NCBI GenBank assembly: GCA_947507965.1
Contig: CANNQU010000017.1
Coordinates: 1-51,238, forward strand
Source of the DNA: Bacteroidota bacterium
GTDB taxonomy: Bacteria; Bacteroidota; Bacteroidia; UKL13-3
DNA: 51,238 nt
Direction of reading: 5' to 3'
Of the stretch, positions 33,991 to 44,500 are shown one piece after another (position 1 is the first letter of the stretch; each line of letters begins with the position of its first letter). Both the position numbers and the translations under genes were made by a program. The notes below the pieces were generated by a model that did not search any database, was not told the DNA's origin, and worked only from the letters and a program-made list of their open reading frames with translations.

Positions 33991-35151
33991 ATGATTCAAC
34001 GCATTGCTAAAGTTAAGTTAATGGACCTAGCCACCAAATTTAAAGCAGTGGCAGTTACCGGTGCCAGGCAAACAGGTAAAACAACTTTAGTAAAACAAGT
34101 ATTTAAGGGTAAACCATATGTTTCATTAGAAAACCCTGACACACGTAACTTTGCCTTGGATGACCCTAGGGGCTTTTTACAGTCATACCCTCATGGTGCA
34201 ATTTTTGATGAAGTGCAACGTGCTCCGATATTGTTTTCCTATTTGCAGGAAATTTTGGACAATTCTAAAATAAAAGGATTATTTATTCTCTCAGGTTCAA
34301 ACAACTTTTTATTGCAGCAATCGATTTCTCAGACACTTGCTGGGAGAGTAGGGTATATAAATTTACTGCCCTTTTCCATTACTGAATTAATCAAGGCTAA
34401 ATTATTGCCGATGGATGATGATCGCTTAATGGTTAAAGGTTTTTATCCGCCAATTTATGACCAGCATATTCCACCCGAAGATTGGTGCCCCAATTATATC
34501 CGAACCTATATAGAAAAGGATGTAAGACAAATAAAAAACATAACAGATCTAATTGTTTTTGAAAGGTTCATAAAATTACTTGCCGGTCGCTCCGGCCAGG
34601 AATTAAATAATAGTGCATTAGCGGTAGAAACGGGTGTTGATGTTAAAACCATTCAATCATGGATAGGAATTCTGGAGAGTAGTTTCATTATATATCTTCT
34701 GAAGCCACATTTTAAGAATTTCAATAAAACGATTGTTAAAAGGCCTAAAGTATATTTTTATGATACGGCTTTGGTTTGTTACCTGCTAGGAATTCGAGAA
34801 ACTTCACAACTCATCACACATCCATTAAGAGGTTCAATTTTTGAAGGCATGGTTGTAACGGAATTAATTAAAAAAAGAACGAATGCGGGCTTGCCAATTA
34901 ATTTATATTATTGGAGGGATAAAACAGGGCATGAGATTGATCTCATCGTCGATAACGGAAGGACTTTATTACCCATTGAAATTAAATCGGGAAAGACGTT
35001 CAACACTGAATTTTTTAAGAATATTGACTATTGGTGCAGGTTAAGTGGAAGCGAACAATCCATTTTGCTGTATGCCGGTGACCAAAATCAGAAAAGAAGT
35101 AGCGGCAAAGAGATATTGAATTGGAAAAAAATTATGACTAGAGAGCTATGA
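33991..35151 (+). CDS. AAA+ ATPase with C-terminal DUF4143 domain
   Basis: A 386-residue protein of the AAA_14/DUF4143 family. The Walker A motif is G-A-R-Q-T-G-K-T-T (near residue 26-34) and Walker B is A-I-F-D-E-V-Q-R-A (near 71-79). L-S-G-S-N-N is the sensor region. The DUF4143 part (about 170-386) has the PD-(D/E)xK-like block Y-Y-W-R-D-K-T-G-H-E-I-D-L-I-V followed by L-P-I-E-I-K-S-G-K, so a nuclease-like fold is likely. Biological roles of the family are unknown. I chose 33991 over the ATG at 33943, which would lie inside the promoter palindrome. The gene stands alone between a tRNA-Glu and a decayed copy of its 3' end, as if brought in by integration. Such ATPases are often mobile and multicopy. 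Confidence 0.88.
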   Translation: MIQRIAKVKLMDLATKFKAVAVTGARQTGKTTLVKQVFKGKPYVSLENPDTRNFALDDPRGFLQSYPHGAIFDEVQRAPILFSYLQEILDNSKIKGLFILSGSNNFLLQQSISQTLAGRVGYINLLPFSITELIKAKLLPMDDDRLMVKGFYPPIYDQHIPPEDWCPNYIRTYIEKDVRQIKNITDLIVFERFIKLLAGRSGQELNNSALAVETGVDVKTIQSWIGILESSFIIYLLKPHFKNFNKTIVKRPKVYFYDTALVCYLLGIRETSQLITHPLRGSIFEGMVVTELIKKRTNAGLPINLYYWRDKTGHEIDLIVDNGRTLLPIEIKSGKTFNTEFFKNIDYWCRLSGSEQSILLYAGDQNQKRSSGKEILNWKKIMTREL

Positions 35152-35221
35152 AAGCCAGAAATTTGGGATTCTGGTCAAACGATCTATTTGCACTAAATAC
35201 CTATAAACTTGTTATAAACAA

Positions 35222-35249
35222 AGAAACACAGCATAATTGCTGTGTTTCT
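35222..35249 (-). terminator. Hairpin terminator downstream of tRNA-Glu
   Basis: Perfect 12-bp arms AGAAACACAGCA and TGCTGTGTTTCT around a 4-nt loop, 4 nt beyond the tRNA 3' end on the minus strand. Confidence 0.7.
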
Positions 35250-35251
35250 GA

Positions 35252-35265
35252 AGTAGCCCGTAGGG
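35252..35265. other. Candidate attachment-site copy in the intact tRNA-Glu 3' end
   Basis: This 14-bp sequence is identical to 33568-33581 and covers the acceptor-stem end of tRNA-Glu. Tyrosine recombinases usually integrate at tRNA 3' ends and leave such a direct repeat at both borders. Confidence 0.5.
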
Positions 35266-35325
35266 GAGTCGAACCCCTCTTTCCAGGATGAAAACCTAAC
35301 GGCCTAACCGATAGCCGAACGGGCC
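35254..35325 (-). tRNA. tRNA-Glu (anticodon TTC)
   Basis: A 72-nt cloverleaf on the minus strand. The acceptor stem is GGCCCGT with ACGGGCT (G1-U72 wobble) and A73 as discriminator. The D-arm has GGC and GCC with the TATCGGTTAGG loop. The anticodon loop is TTTTCAT, giving TTC. The T-arm is GGGG-TTCGACT-CCCC. CCA is not encoded. It is followed by a hairpin terminator. The 3' end is duplicated at 33568. Confidence 0.95.
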
Positions 35326-35378
35326 CTCTTTTTTAAAGGAGTGCAAAGGTATAATAATACCTCTAAATTGCAAATATA

Positions 35379-35411
35379 TTTGGAATATTACTATTTTAAA
35401 ATTTAACTTTG
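35379..35411 (+). promoter_or_regulatory. Promoter of gap: TTTG ... TAACTTTG
   Basis: TTTG at 35379-35382 and TAACTTTG at 35404-35411 are 21 nt apart, close to the Bacteroidota -33/-7 arrangement, 63 nt before the gap start codon. Confidence 0.65.
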
Positions 35412-35450
35412 CACCGTTTTAATACATTTCTTATTTTTTTTTATTCATAA

Positions 35451-36464
<1,014 letters not shown>

Positions 36465-36483
36465 TTTTTCGATATCCTAAAAC

Positions 36484-36520
36484 AAAAAGAGCCGTTAATT
36501 ATTTAAACGGCTCTTTTTTT
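36484..36520 (+). terminator. Intrinsic terminator of gap
   Basis: AAAAAGAGCCGTT pairs with AACGGCTCTTTTT and is followed by T residues, 20 bp after the gap stop. Confidence 0.85.
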
Positions 36521-36594
36521 ATTGAAAATCTTCCGAATATAAGTTTTTAATCAAACAAGATAATTGCTTTTCCAACTTAATACTAAATACCCTC

Positions 36595-36900
36595 ATGCGT
36601 TACGCTCAACATATATTCATTTGCACCAATCAGAAGCCGGAAGGTACTAAATGCTGTGGAGAGGAGCGAGGCATGGAACTTGTAAAAGAGTTTCGCAGGC
36701 AACTCGCCGAACGTGGTTTGAAAGGTACGGTAAGGGCGCAGCGCTCGGGGTGTCTGGATGCCTGTGCCTTGGGCCCATCACTGGTTATTTATCCGGAAGG
36801 AATCTATTATGGACATGTAACCATTAAAGAGGTAACCCGAATTATTGACGAACACATTATTACGAATAAAGTGGTGGAAGACTTAGAACTGAAATTCTAG
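36595..36900 (+). CDS. Thioredoxin-like [2Fe-2S] ferredoxin domain protein
   Basis: A 101-residue protein of the thioredoxin-like ferredoxin family (as in NuoE-type and Clostridium pasteurianum Fd). The likely cluster ligands are Cys10 and Cys20 or Cys21 in the first half, and Cys53 and Cys57 in S-G-C-L-D-A-C-A-L-G-P. These match the C-x(10-12)-C and C-x3-C spacing. Y-P-E-G-I-Y-Y-G-H-V is the conserved strand near the C-terminus. It is probably an electron carrier, with partners unknown. It is a single-gene unit after the gap terminator. Confidence 0.85.
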   Translation: MRYAQHIFICTNQKPEGTKCCGEERGMELVKEFRRQLAERGLKGTVRAQRSGCLDACALGPSLVIYPEGIYYGHVTIKEVTRIIDEHIITNKVVEDLELKF

Positions 36901-36973
36901 TTGACCGTATTACCTTGACCGTCTTGCTCTTGGGTTGGATGCCTAGCAAATTATTTATGGTGTGCTTTTGAAG

Positions 36974-37010
36974 TAAGGGAGTTCCTAATTCTGGTGTCGT
37001 ACCTCCCTTT
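36974..37010. terminator. Weak inverted repeat between convergent genes
   Basis: AAGGGAG and CTCCCTT form 7-bp arms across a 21-nt loop, between the ferredoxin and scoB stops. The large loop makes it a weak terminator candidate. Confidence 0.3.
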
Positions 37011-37017
37011 AGCTTCG

Positions 37018-37671
37018 TCAAAAAACCATCTCCTTCACGTCGTCGGCAATAACCAAACGGCCGGCAACATTTTTCTTGACGTCATCCACCGTTACGCCCG
37101 GGGCGAGCTCTACGAGCTTGAAACCTTCAGATGTGATATCATACATCCCAAATTCGGTTACCACTTTTTTAACACATGCCAAGCCGGTGATGGGCAATTC
37201 ACATTTTGAAAGCATCTTACTTACTCCGGCTTTATTTACTTGCTGCATCGCAACAATAATGTTTTTGGCCGAAGCTACCAAGTCCATCGCACCGCCCATA
37301 CCTTTTACCATCTTCCCCGGTATTTTCCAGTTGGCAATATCGCCGGTATCGGAAACTTCCATGGCACCCAGCACGGTCAAATCTACTTTTCCTGCCCGTA
37401 TCATGCCAAAACTCATGGCACTATCGAAGAAGGCAGAGCCCGGTAAGGTAGTGATGGTTTGTTTTCCTGCATTAATTAAATCGGCGTCCATTTTATCCTC
37501 AGTAGGGAATGGGCCCATTCCAAGCAACCCGTTTTCCGATTGCAGCACAACCTCCACACCATCGGGAATATAGTTAGCTACCAAGGTAGGGATGCCTATG
37601 CCGAGGTTGACATAGAAGCCATTCTGAAGTTCTTTTGCGATACGCTGGGCAATTTGTTCTTTGGTGAGCAT
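37018..37671 (-). CDS. scoB: 3-oxoacid (succinyl/acetoacetyl) CoA-transferase subunit B
   Basis: A 217-residue beta subunit of a class I CoA-transferase that moves CoA between succinyl-CoA (or acetyl-CoA) and a 3-oxoacid. N-L-G-I-G-I-P-T-L is the conserved start. The catalytic Glu46 in Q-S-E-N-G forms the glutamyl-CoA intermediate. P-G-K-M-V-K-G-M-G-G-A-M-D-L-V follows. I chose the ATG at 37671; residues upstream of it come from a low-complexity repeat array. The A subunit normally lies just upstream in an operon, but here the upstream DNA holds repeat arrays and a four-helix-bundle gene, so scoA must be elsewhere. Confidence 0.92.
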   Translation of the reverse strand: MLTKEQIAQRIAKELQNGFYVNLGIGIPTLVANYIPDGVEVVLQSENGLLGMGPFPTEDKMDADLINAGKQTITTLPGSAFFDSAMSFGMIRAGKVDLTVLGAMEVSDTGDIANWKIPGKMVKGMGGAMDLVASAKNIIVAMQQVNKAGVSKMLSKCELPITGLACVKKVVTEFGMYDITSEGFKLVELAPGVTVDDVKKNVAGRLVIADDVKEMVF

Positions 37672-37680
37672 GGTTGTGGG

Positions 37681-37735
37681 AGTATTTAGTTTAGAGTATT
37701 TAGTAGGTAGTACAGCGTATTTAGTAGAGAGTATA
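37681..37735. repeat. Short repeat array, GTATTTAGTA type (inverted relative to the other two)
   Basis: Several imperfect copies of AGTATTTAGT occur here. They are the reverse complement of the ACTAAATACT units at 37805-37860 and 38306-38338. The array forms the leader region of scoB. Confidence 0.7.
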
Positions 37736-37804
37736 AAAAAGAAAACACACAAGGTAAGCTTGTAAGCTATATTCTATCCATTAGGTTGGTACACCACATC
37801 ATTC

Positions 37805-37860
37805 AGTACTAAATACTAAATACTTAATACTATGCACTAAATACTATGTACAAAATACCA
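37805..37860. repeat. Short repeat array, TACTAAATAC type, at the 3' side of the four-helix-bundle gene
   Basis: Four or five imperfect copies of TACTAAATAC with slight length variants run up to 10 bp from the stop of the four-helix-bundle gene. It is in the same orientation as the array at 38306. Confidence 0.7.
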
Positions 37861-37869
37861 ATTACTCCA

Positions 37870-38208
37870 TTAAGCCCCAAGACGCCTTGCCAAATTCACA
37901 TTCATCCTCTTGATATAGGCAAGCCTTTCAAACAAAGAACCTGACTCGTCATTTTTAATGTAGCCTAAGCGTTCTGCTATTATTAATTGGGTTTCTAGCT
38001 CGCAACATGAACCAGCCGAAATACTTAGAAAATTAATAAATTCTTTATTCCCTTTCCTGCCAGCGCCTTCTGCGATATTTGACGGAATTGAAACGCTACA
38101 TCTTCTTATTTGTGAAGTAAGAGAGTATAGCTCTTCTTTAGGAAAATTCCTTGTCAATCGATAAACATCTCCTACTAATTCAATTGATTCTTTCCAAATT
38201 TCTAACAT
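37870..38208 (-). CDS. Four-helix-bundle protein, 23S rRNA intervening-sequence (IVP/S23) type
   Basis: A 112-residue all-helical protein. The centre has the family motif S-I-P-S-N-I-A-E-G-A-G-R-K (about 40-52), followed by E-F-I-N-F-L-S-I-S-A-G-S and E-L-E-T-Q-L. This is the TIGR02436 four-helix bundle, first seen encoded in intervening sequences of spirochete 23S rRNA and related to the Avd protein of diversity-generating retroelements. The biochemical role is unknown; related proteins bind nucleic acid. The gene sits alone between scoB and floA, bracketed by TACTAAATAC arrays, so it looks like a small inserted unit. No reverse transcriptase or variable-repeat gene is near. Confidence 0.9.
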   Translation of the reverse strand: MLEIWKESIELVGDVYRLTRNFPKEELYSLTSQIRRCSVSIPSNIAEGAGRKGNKEFINFLSISAGSCCELETQLIIAERLGYIKNDESGSLFERLAYIKRMNVNLARRLGA

Positions 38209-38305
38209 TTAGTAATTATTCATAAGTAAATATCGCTTGTTTTTATTAAGCCTTTTAAGTTTCCATCACACTCACCAATAATCACTATCAAATCCAAATA
38301 CTTCG

Positions 38306-38338
38306 CACCATGTACTCTGTACTAAATACTAAATACTC
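38306..38338. repeat. Short repeat array, TACTAAATAC type, at the 5' side of the four-helix-bundle gene
   Basis: Direct copies of TACTAAATAC with one TACTCTG variant. The block matches that at 37805-37860 in sequence and orientation, so the two arrays bracket the four-helix-bundle gene as direct repeats. Confidence 0.7.
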
Positions 38339-38350
38339 CACTTCGCTCCC

Positions 38351-39316
38351 CTATTTCTTCGGCGGGTTCACGATATTCTCCCGCATGGTGGTATCGGCTT
38401 TAATATTTTGCATTTTGTAATAATCCATGATGCCGAGGTTGCCACTTCTAAAAGCGTCGGCGATGGCCATCGGTATCTGTGCTTCTGCTTCAATTACTTT
38501 AGCACGGGCTTCCTGAGCCAGCGCTTTCATTTCCTGCTCCGAAGCCACGGCTGCAGCACGGCGTTCTTCCGCTCTGGCATTGGCCACTTTTAAATCAGCT
38601 TCGGCCTGATCGGCTTGTAATTTCGCACCTATATTTTCACCGATATCGATATCGGCGATGTCGATACTTAATATTTCAAAGGCAGTACCTTGGTCGAGAC
38701 CTTTGGCTAATACCGTTTTTGATATTTTATCAGGGTTTTCCAATACTTCTTTATGGTCATGCGCTGAACCAATGGTGGTAACAATACCCTCGCCAACACG
38801 CGCCAGAATGGTTTCTTCGCCTGCTCCACCAATCAGCTGATTGATGTTGGCACGAACCGTAACACGAGCTTTCGCTACCAATTGAATGCCGTTCTTTGCT
38901 ACTGCCGCCACCGGGGGTGTATCGATAACTCTTGGATTTACCGATAGTTGAACTGCATCGCTTACATCACGGCCAGCCAAGTCGATGGCTGTGGCGAGTT
39001 TGAAGTCGAGAGGGATGCTTGCCTTATCGGCGCTAATGAGGGCACGTATTACATTATTTACATTTCCTCCAGCCATAAAATGGGTCTCTAAATCGCTGCG
39101 GGTGATATTCAGACCGGCTTTAGTTGAGGTGATTAAGGCATTAACAATCAATGTAGGTGGTACTTTACGTAATCGCATCGCGAAAAGCTGACCAATGCTC
39201 ACACGAACGCCGGAAACCAAGGCGGTAATCCATAGTCCTACCGGGATATAATAAAGGAAAAGGGCAATAAAAATGATTCCTATTGCAATAATAAAGAGGT
39301 AAAATGGCTGTTCCAT
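38351..39316 (-). CDS. floA: Flotillin-like protein FloA
   Basis: A 321-residue membrane protein of functional microdomains. One hydrophobic helix at about 5-30 anchors it. The SPFH-type core follows ([20 protein letters not shown]), then a long Ala/Glu-rich coiled coil (about 230-295; [16 protein letters not shown]). The sequence and length are those of Bacillus FloA (YqfA). In the family it gathers signalling and transport proteins into lipid domains. No nfeD-like partner gene is adjacent. The gene ends only 13 bp beyond a TACTAAATAC array, so the array lies in its 3' region. Confidence 0.95.
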   Translation of the reverse strand: MEQPFYLFIIAIGIIFIALFLYYIPVGLWITALVSGVRVSIGQLFAMRLRKVPPTLIVNALITSTKAGLNITRSDLETHFMAGGNVNNVIRALISADKASIPLDFKLATAIDLAGRDVSDAVQLSVNPRVIDTPPVAAVAKNGIQLVAKARVTVRANINQLIGGAGEETILARVGEGIVTTIGSAHDHKEVLENPDKISKTVLAKGLDQGTAFEILSIDIADIDIGENIGAKLQADQAEADLKVANARAEERRAAAVASEQEMKALAQEARAKVIEAEAQIPMAIADAFRSGNLGIMDYYKMQNIKADTTMRENIVNPPKK

Positions 39317-39534
39317 GATGGGATAATTTTATTTTAAATTATAAGGTGTAAAATTAATAAAAAATGCACTATGAAATACGGAAATAAATAGCAGACAAAG
39401 AAATACGCAGAGCGAATACCCCTTTTCAAAATTGCAGGTTTTTTAAATGAGTTGACGAAGCTTCTATTGAATGACCGTTCTATAATTATCCATTAAAAGC
39501 ATCGATTAGATGAGGGTTGGGTTGAAAAATAATT

Positions 39535-39542
39535 TATATTTG
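39535..39542 (+). promoter_or_regulatory. -7 box (TATATTTG) for the panD operon
   Basis: Fits TAnnTTTG and lies 8 nt before the panD ATG, implying a very short leader. Confidence 0.5.
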
Positions 39543-39550
39543 TAACTTCT

Positions 39551-39919
39551 ATGCAAATACAGGTTTTAAAATCAAAAATTCATCGGGCACGTGTAACGCA
39601 AGCCGACTTGAATTATGCCGGCAGCATAACCATTGACGAAGATTTAATGGATGCCGCCAATTTAATTGCCAATGAGCGTGTTCAAGTGGTCAATAATAAT
39701 AACGGTGAGCGGCTGGAAACCTATGTTATTAAAGGCATGCGGGGCAGTGGGGTGATTTGTTTGAATGGGGCTGCGGCACGTCGTGTTCAGGTCGGCGATA
39801 TTTTAATTGTGATGTCGTATGCTTTTATGACGCCTGAAGAAGCCCGAATTCATTTACCACTATCCGTTCATCTGGAAGAGAGAAAAAATGTAATAAGTTT
39901 CGAAAAGAATGAAGATTAA
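39551..39919 (+). CDS. panD: Aspartate 1-decarboxylase
   Basis: A 122-residue pyruvoyl enzyme that makes beta-alanine for pantothenate and CoA synthesis. Self-cleavage occurs between Gly24 and Ser25 in Y-A-G-S-I-T-I-D, and the downstream N-G-A-A-A-R block holds active-site residues. Length is normal. It is first in an operon with a flippase-like protein (11-nt overlap) and rfaE2. As I recall, this panD - lysylphosphatidylglycerol-synthase-like - rfaE2 order recurs in Bacteroidota. Confidence 0.95.
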   Translation: MQIQVLKSKIHRARVTQADLNYAGSITIDEDLMDAANLIANERVQVVNNNNGERLETYVIKGMRGSGVICLNGAAARRVQVGDILIVMSYAFMTPEEARIHLPLSVHLEERKNVISFEKNED

Positions 39920-40928
39920 AAAAAGTTTCGCTTATGTTCTATTCTTTGGTATAAGTGTTTTCTTGCTTTATCTTACTTTTAAAAATACGGAGTTCTCTAA
40001 AATACAAGCGAGCGTTGGTTCGCTGCATTGGGAATTTGTTTTTGCGTGTTTCGCGATTACCCTAGGGGCTCACTTTTTACGTGCATGGCGATGGAAACTT
40101 TTGCTTGAGCCGATGGGGTATAACGCCCGCCTGCGCACTAGCTTCTACGCTGTTTTAATTGGTTATTTAACGAATTATGCGATTCCTCGTGGAGGAGAGT
40201 TGGCCCGCTGTGGCGTTATGTTTGGCACCGATAAAATTCCGGTAGATAAGTTATTGGGAACGGTGGTTACCGAGCGTATCATCGACCTGTTGCTGTTGTT
40301 TGTGATTTTTATGGTGACGCTGTTTTTAGAATTCTCTACGATCAATGACTTTCTAAAATTGGATCAATTATGGTTGCTTCATCATTATTTTATTTATGTT
40401 TTACTTGCTGCCGGGTTCTCTCTTCTAGCGTTTTCTTTGGTTTTTAGAAAAACGATCGCACAATTCAAATGGGTTAGAAAAATTATTGATTTTCTAAAGG
40501 GCTTTAATGAAGGCTTACTCAGTGTGTTTAAAGTTAAGAATCAGCCTCTATTTTGGATTCAGTCAATTGGTATTTGGGTTGGATTCTTTTTTATTAATTA
40601 CACTTTTATGCATGCAATGCCGATGACCGAGAATTTACCGGCAAAAGTTGTTTTAGTGGTGTTGGCTATGGGAGCGGTTGGCTTTGCTATTCCAACACCA
40701 GGTGGTGCGGGGTCCTATCATTACATTATAAAAATGACCTTGGTATTTTATTTTATTAAAGCCGGGGTATCCGATGCCGATGCGGAGTCTAATGCGGTGG
40801 CGTATGCACTCGTCTCACATACTGCCCAAGCCGCCTTCATTGCGTTGGCAGGTAGCATAAGCCTTTACCTTGCCTTTATTGAGCGTAAAAAAGTTTCCTA
40901 TGAATCATCAACAACAGTTACAAAATAA
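39909..40928 (+). CDS. Lysylphosphatidylglycerol synthase transmembrane/flippase-like domain protein
   Basis: A 339-residue inner-membrane protein with about eight transmembrane helices. The family motifs are visible: F-L-R-A-W-R-W in the first loop, [11 protein letters not shown], and the late [14 protein letters not shown]. It matches the membrane half of MprF (UPF0104), without the cytosolic aminoacyl-transfer domain. Stand-alone members are thought to move lipids across the bilayer; the substrate is unknown. It overlaps panD by 11 nt and rfaE2 by 29 nt, a sign of tight translational coupling. Confidence 0.88.
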   Translation: MKIKKSFAYVLFFGISVFLLYLTFKNTEFSKIQASVGSLHWEFVFACFAITLGAHFLRAWRWKLLLEPMGYNARLRTSFYAVLIGYLTNYAIPRGGELARCGVMFGTDKIPVDKLLGTVVTERIIDLLLLFVIFMVTLFLEFSTINDFLKLDQLWLLHHYFIYVLLAAGFSLLAFSLVFRKTIAQFKWVRKIIDFLKGFNEGLLSVFKVKNQPLFWIQSIGIWVGFFFINYTFMHAMPMTENLPAKVVLVVLAMGAVGFAIPTPGGAGSYHYIIKMTLVFYFIKAGVSDADAESNAVAYALVSHTAQAAFIALAGSISLYLAFIERKKVSYESSTTVTK

Positions 40929-41391
40929 AATTTATTCTCTTGAGTCATTACTCCCTGTTGTATTGCAATGGAAGCAAATGGGGCATAAAATTATATTTAC
41001 GAATGGCTGTTTCGATTTATTACATCCCGGCCATATCGATTACCTTTCCAAAGCCTCCGACCTGGGTGATCAGCTTATTGTAGCATTAAATACCGATGCC
41101 TCTGTGAAGAAATTAAAAGGGGCGCACCGACCCATTCAAAAGGAGCAGTCGCGTTTATATCTAATGGCAGCATTGGAATGTGTGAGTGCGGTGTTTTTAT
41201 TTGATGAAGAAACACCACTCGATGTGATTTCAAAGATTCTTCCCAACGTACTGGTTAAAGGGGGCGATTATACGTTGGATAACATTGTTGGAGCGAAGGT
41301 GGTTATTGAAAATGGGGGAGAAGTGACCGTTATTCCGTTTCTCGAAGGTTATAGCACCAGTATCCTAGAGAAAAAAATAAAAGAAGGATAA
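40900..41391 (+). CDS. rfaE2: D-glycero-beta-D-manno-heptose 1-phosphate adenylyltransferase
   Basis: A 163-residue nucleotidyltransferase corresponding to the C-terminal domain of HldE. F-T-N-G-C-F-D-L-L-H-P-G-H contains the HxGH ATP-binding motif. V-K-G-G-D-Y and E-G-Y-S-T-S are the later family motifs. It makes ADP-heptose for lipopolysaccharide or S-layer glycans; the kinase domain would be a separate gene elsewhere. The start at 40900 overlaps the previous gene by 29 nt and matches the family N-terminus better than the ATG 30 nt upstream. Confidence 0.92.
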   Translation: MNHQQQLQNKIYSLESLLPVVLQWKQMGHKIIFTNGCFDLLHPGHIDYLSKASDLGDQLIVALNTDASVKKLKGAHRPIQKEQSRLYLMAALECVSAVFLFDEETPLDVISKILPNVLVKGGDYTLDNIVGAKVVIENGGEVTVIPFLEGYSTSILEKKIKEG

Positions 41392-41572
41392 TCTGAAATT
41401 GGAGTTTTGCTCTACCGCATTTTTATCTCTTCATTATTCTAAATAGTAAAGATAAGATTAATGCCATCCAAAGAGCAAAAAACGTTTAATGAAGATCGCT
41501 AGGCGAGAAAAACATTTTTTTTATTCTTGATCTTTTCCTTTAACTTTCCGTTTTAAATCCAATCCATCTACC

Positions 41573-44500
41573 ATGAAAAAATCGTTTATCCTTATTCATG
41601 TTTTGCTTTTTTCACTTTTTGTGCAAGCGCAAAACAAAAATCCGTTTGATGCCCGAACTACTCGCGATGCAAGCCGAGCTGCTAGCTCGATACTGAAAAA
41701 TGCTGAATTGATTGATGGGAGAAGCGTAGCATCGACACAAGAATTCATTTACAAGCCGGAATTGTTTTATAAACCATCGGCACAAAACCCATATCTCTTT
41801 ATTTTGCCCCCTGGCCAAATCACACCGACGGTAATCTATCGAAATCCGGAATCGGTGTCACTCCATTTCTCCGCAAGTGCCGAACGAAGTGCCTTTTCTT
41901 TTTTACATGATGTGAAGGGCATGATGCAAATTGAAAATCCGGAGGAGGAATTTACTTTAAATAAAGTGGAAAATGATAATATCGGCATGACCCATGTTCG
42001 TTTACAACAGCAATACAAAAACATCCCTGTTTATGGAGCAGAGGTTGTATTTCACGGTCGACACCAAACGATGGATTATATGAATGGGAATTATGTTCCT
42101 ACTCCGATACTTTCTTCAGTGACACCCCAAAAATCGGCGTCAGAAGCTGTTTCTAGTATGTCGGCACATCTTTCAAAACAAACGATTATAACGGATTTAA
42201 CAGCGCAACAGAAACAAATATTGAAGTATAATGCAGCCACGGTAACGTTAATCATTCTTCCGGTGGTGAATGCCAAACAGATTGACTATAAATTGGCCTA
42301 TCAAATTATGGTACGACCTAATTTCATTGAGGTATGGTATTATTTTATAGATGCCAACAGCCTTAAGGTTTTGGAGTTTTATAATGGCACCTGCCATGTG
42401 AACGGGCCTAAAACTGCCAATGCCAACGATTTGAATGGCATAAGCAGAACGATTAACACGTATGAATATAACAGTAAATTTTATTGTGTAGACGCTACGA
42501 AAGCCATGTTCAAATTAGCCAACAGCACTTTTCCCGATCAAGGGGTAGGTGTTATTGAAACTTTTAATGCCAATAATACCAGTGGTGCGTCACTCTATAA
42601 TATTAGCACCACCACAAATTCAGGTTGGACGGCATTATCTGTTTCAGCTCATTTCACCGCAGGGCTTGCCTTCGATTATTATAAAAATACGTTCAATCGA
42701 AATTCTATCAATGGCTTAGGAGGTACGGTTACCAGCATTATTAATGTAACAGAGCCCAATGGACAGGCCATGGATAATGCGTATTGGAATGGCTCGGCCA
42801 TGTTTTATGGTAATGGCAGTGTTGCATTTAAACCTTTGGCCGGTGCCATCGACGTAGGCGGACATGAGATGACCCATGGTGTTATAGGAGCTTCGGCGAA
42901 CCTGGAGTATAAAGCACAATCGGGTGCTATTAACGAATCGATGGCCGATGTTTTTGGTTGCATGATGGATAAGAATGACTGGCAAATGGGAGAAGACATT
43001 ACCAAAACAAGCTATATTGCTACGGGTTGCCTGCGCGATTTATCGAATCCACATAACGGCAATGGCAATGGGTATCAGCCGGCTAAAATGTCGGAATACA
43101 AAAACACCTCTCTCGATCAGGCAGGTGATTTTGGTGGTGTTCATGCCAATAGTGGCATTGCTAATTTTGCCTACTATTTATATGCAACAGCGATAACAAA
43201 AGTAAAGGCAGAGCAGGTTTATTACCGTGCATTGACGTTGTATTTAACCAAGACATCACAGTTTTTAGATCTACGTTATGCTGTTGTAAAATCGGCTACC
43301 GATCTTTATGGTGCAGGTGCGGCAGAAATTACCGCCGCTAAATCAGCCTTCGATCAGGTAGAAATTTTTGATCCAAATGGCAATACCGGCGGTGGCACAG
43401 GTGGCGGCGGCACAACGCAAACAACACCCAATGATTTACCAACAAACCCAGGAGCTGATTTTATACTAAGCTATAATTTGCTCAATGGCGATCCCCAAAA
43501 ACTTTATCGTTCTTCAACCACAGGAATTAACTTTGTAGCGCTTACCACTACCGATCAAAACCGCAGGGTAACAATCCCTGATAATGGAGCGTATTGTTTA
43601 TTTCCTGATTTAAATGGGAATATCATTAAAATAGATTTGACGGCTTCACCATATACACAAACAACCATTTACACCGGAGGTGATATGGAGAACATCTCCA
43701 TATCAAAAGATGGTAAGCTACTCGCAGGCGTTTCAAAAAGTATTGATACCGCCATTTATATCTATAATTTTGCTTTGTCGCAATGGAAAAAAATTCATCT
43801 CTATAATCCAACGTATTCGGGAGTAAATGCTGGTGGAGTTAATTATGCCGACGCTCTGGAATGGGATAATACAGGCCAATATGTAATTTACGATGCACAT
43901 AATGTAATAAAAAACAACTCGGGTCCCGATTTAACCTATTGGGATGTGGGTATCGTAAAAGTTTGGGATTTGAAGAGTAATAACTGGGGTGATGGAAAAA
44001 TTGAGAAGCTTTTTACCAATTTACCTGAAGGGGTGAGTATCGGAAATCCGGTATTCTCTAAAAACTCTTCTTATATTATTGCCTTTGATGAGATCGACAA
44101 TAGTGGCGCAACGGCTACTTACGGTGTGTTGGGAACGAATATCTTAACGAATAAAACAACCTTAATAGCGAGTAATACCAAGTTAGGATTTCCTAATTAT
44201 TCAAAAACCGATTCGAAGTTATTGATTGATGGATACGATGGCGCTAATGTTGAAAATATTTATGTGATTAACTTAGGTACCGATAAAATTAGTGCTTCCG
44301 GTAGCGCGTCATTGGTAATTGATCAGGGCAAATGGGGTTATTGGTACGCCACGGGCACACGCTCATTACTGTCGGCCGCAAAAGACGTTTTGGCTTTTTC
44401 GATTAATAACACAACACCGGCGGTTACCGCTACCATTAATGGAACATCGATTACCGCGGTAGTTCCGAGCACCGCCAATTTAAATACGCTAATTGCTACT

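Noticed and set aside
37681-37860. Possible CRISPR array from the repeated TACTAAATAC units
   Set aside because: Units are about 10 bp, irregular in spacing and have no unique spacers; no cas genes are near.
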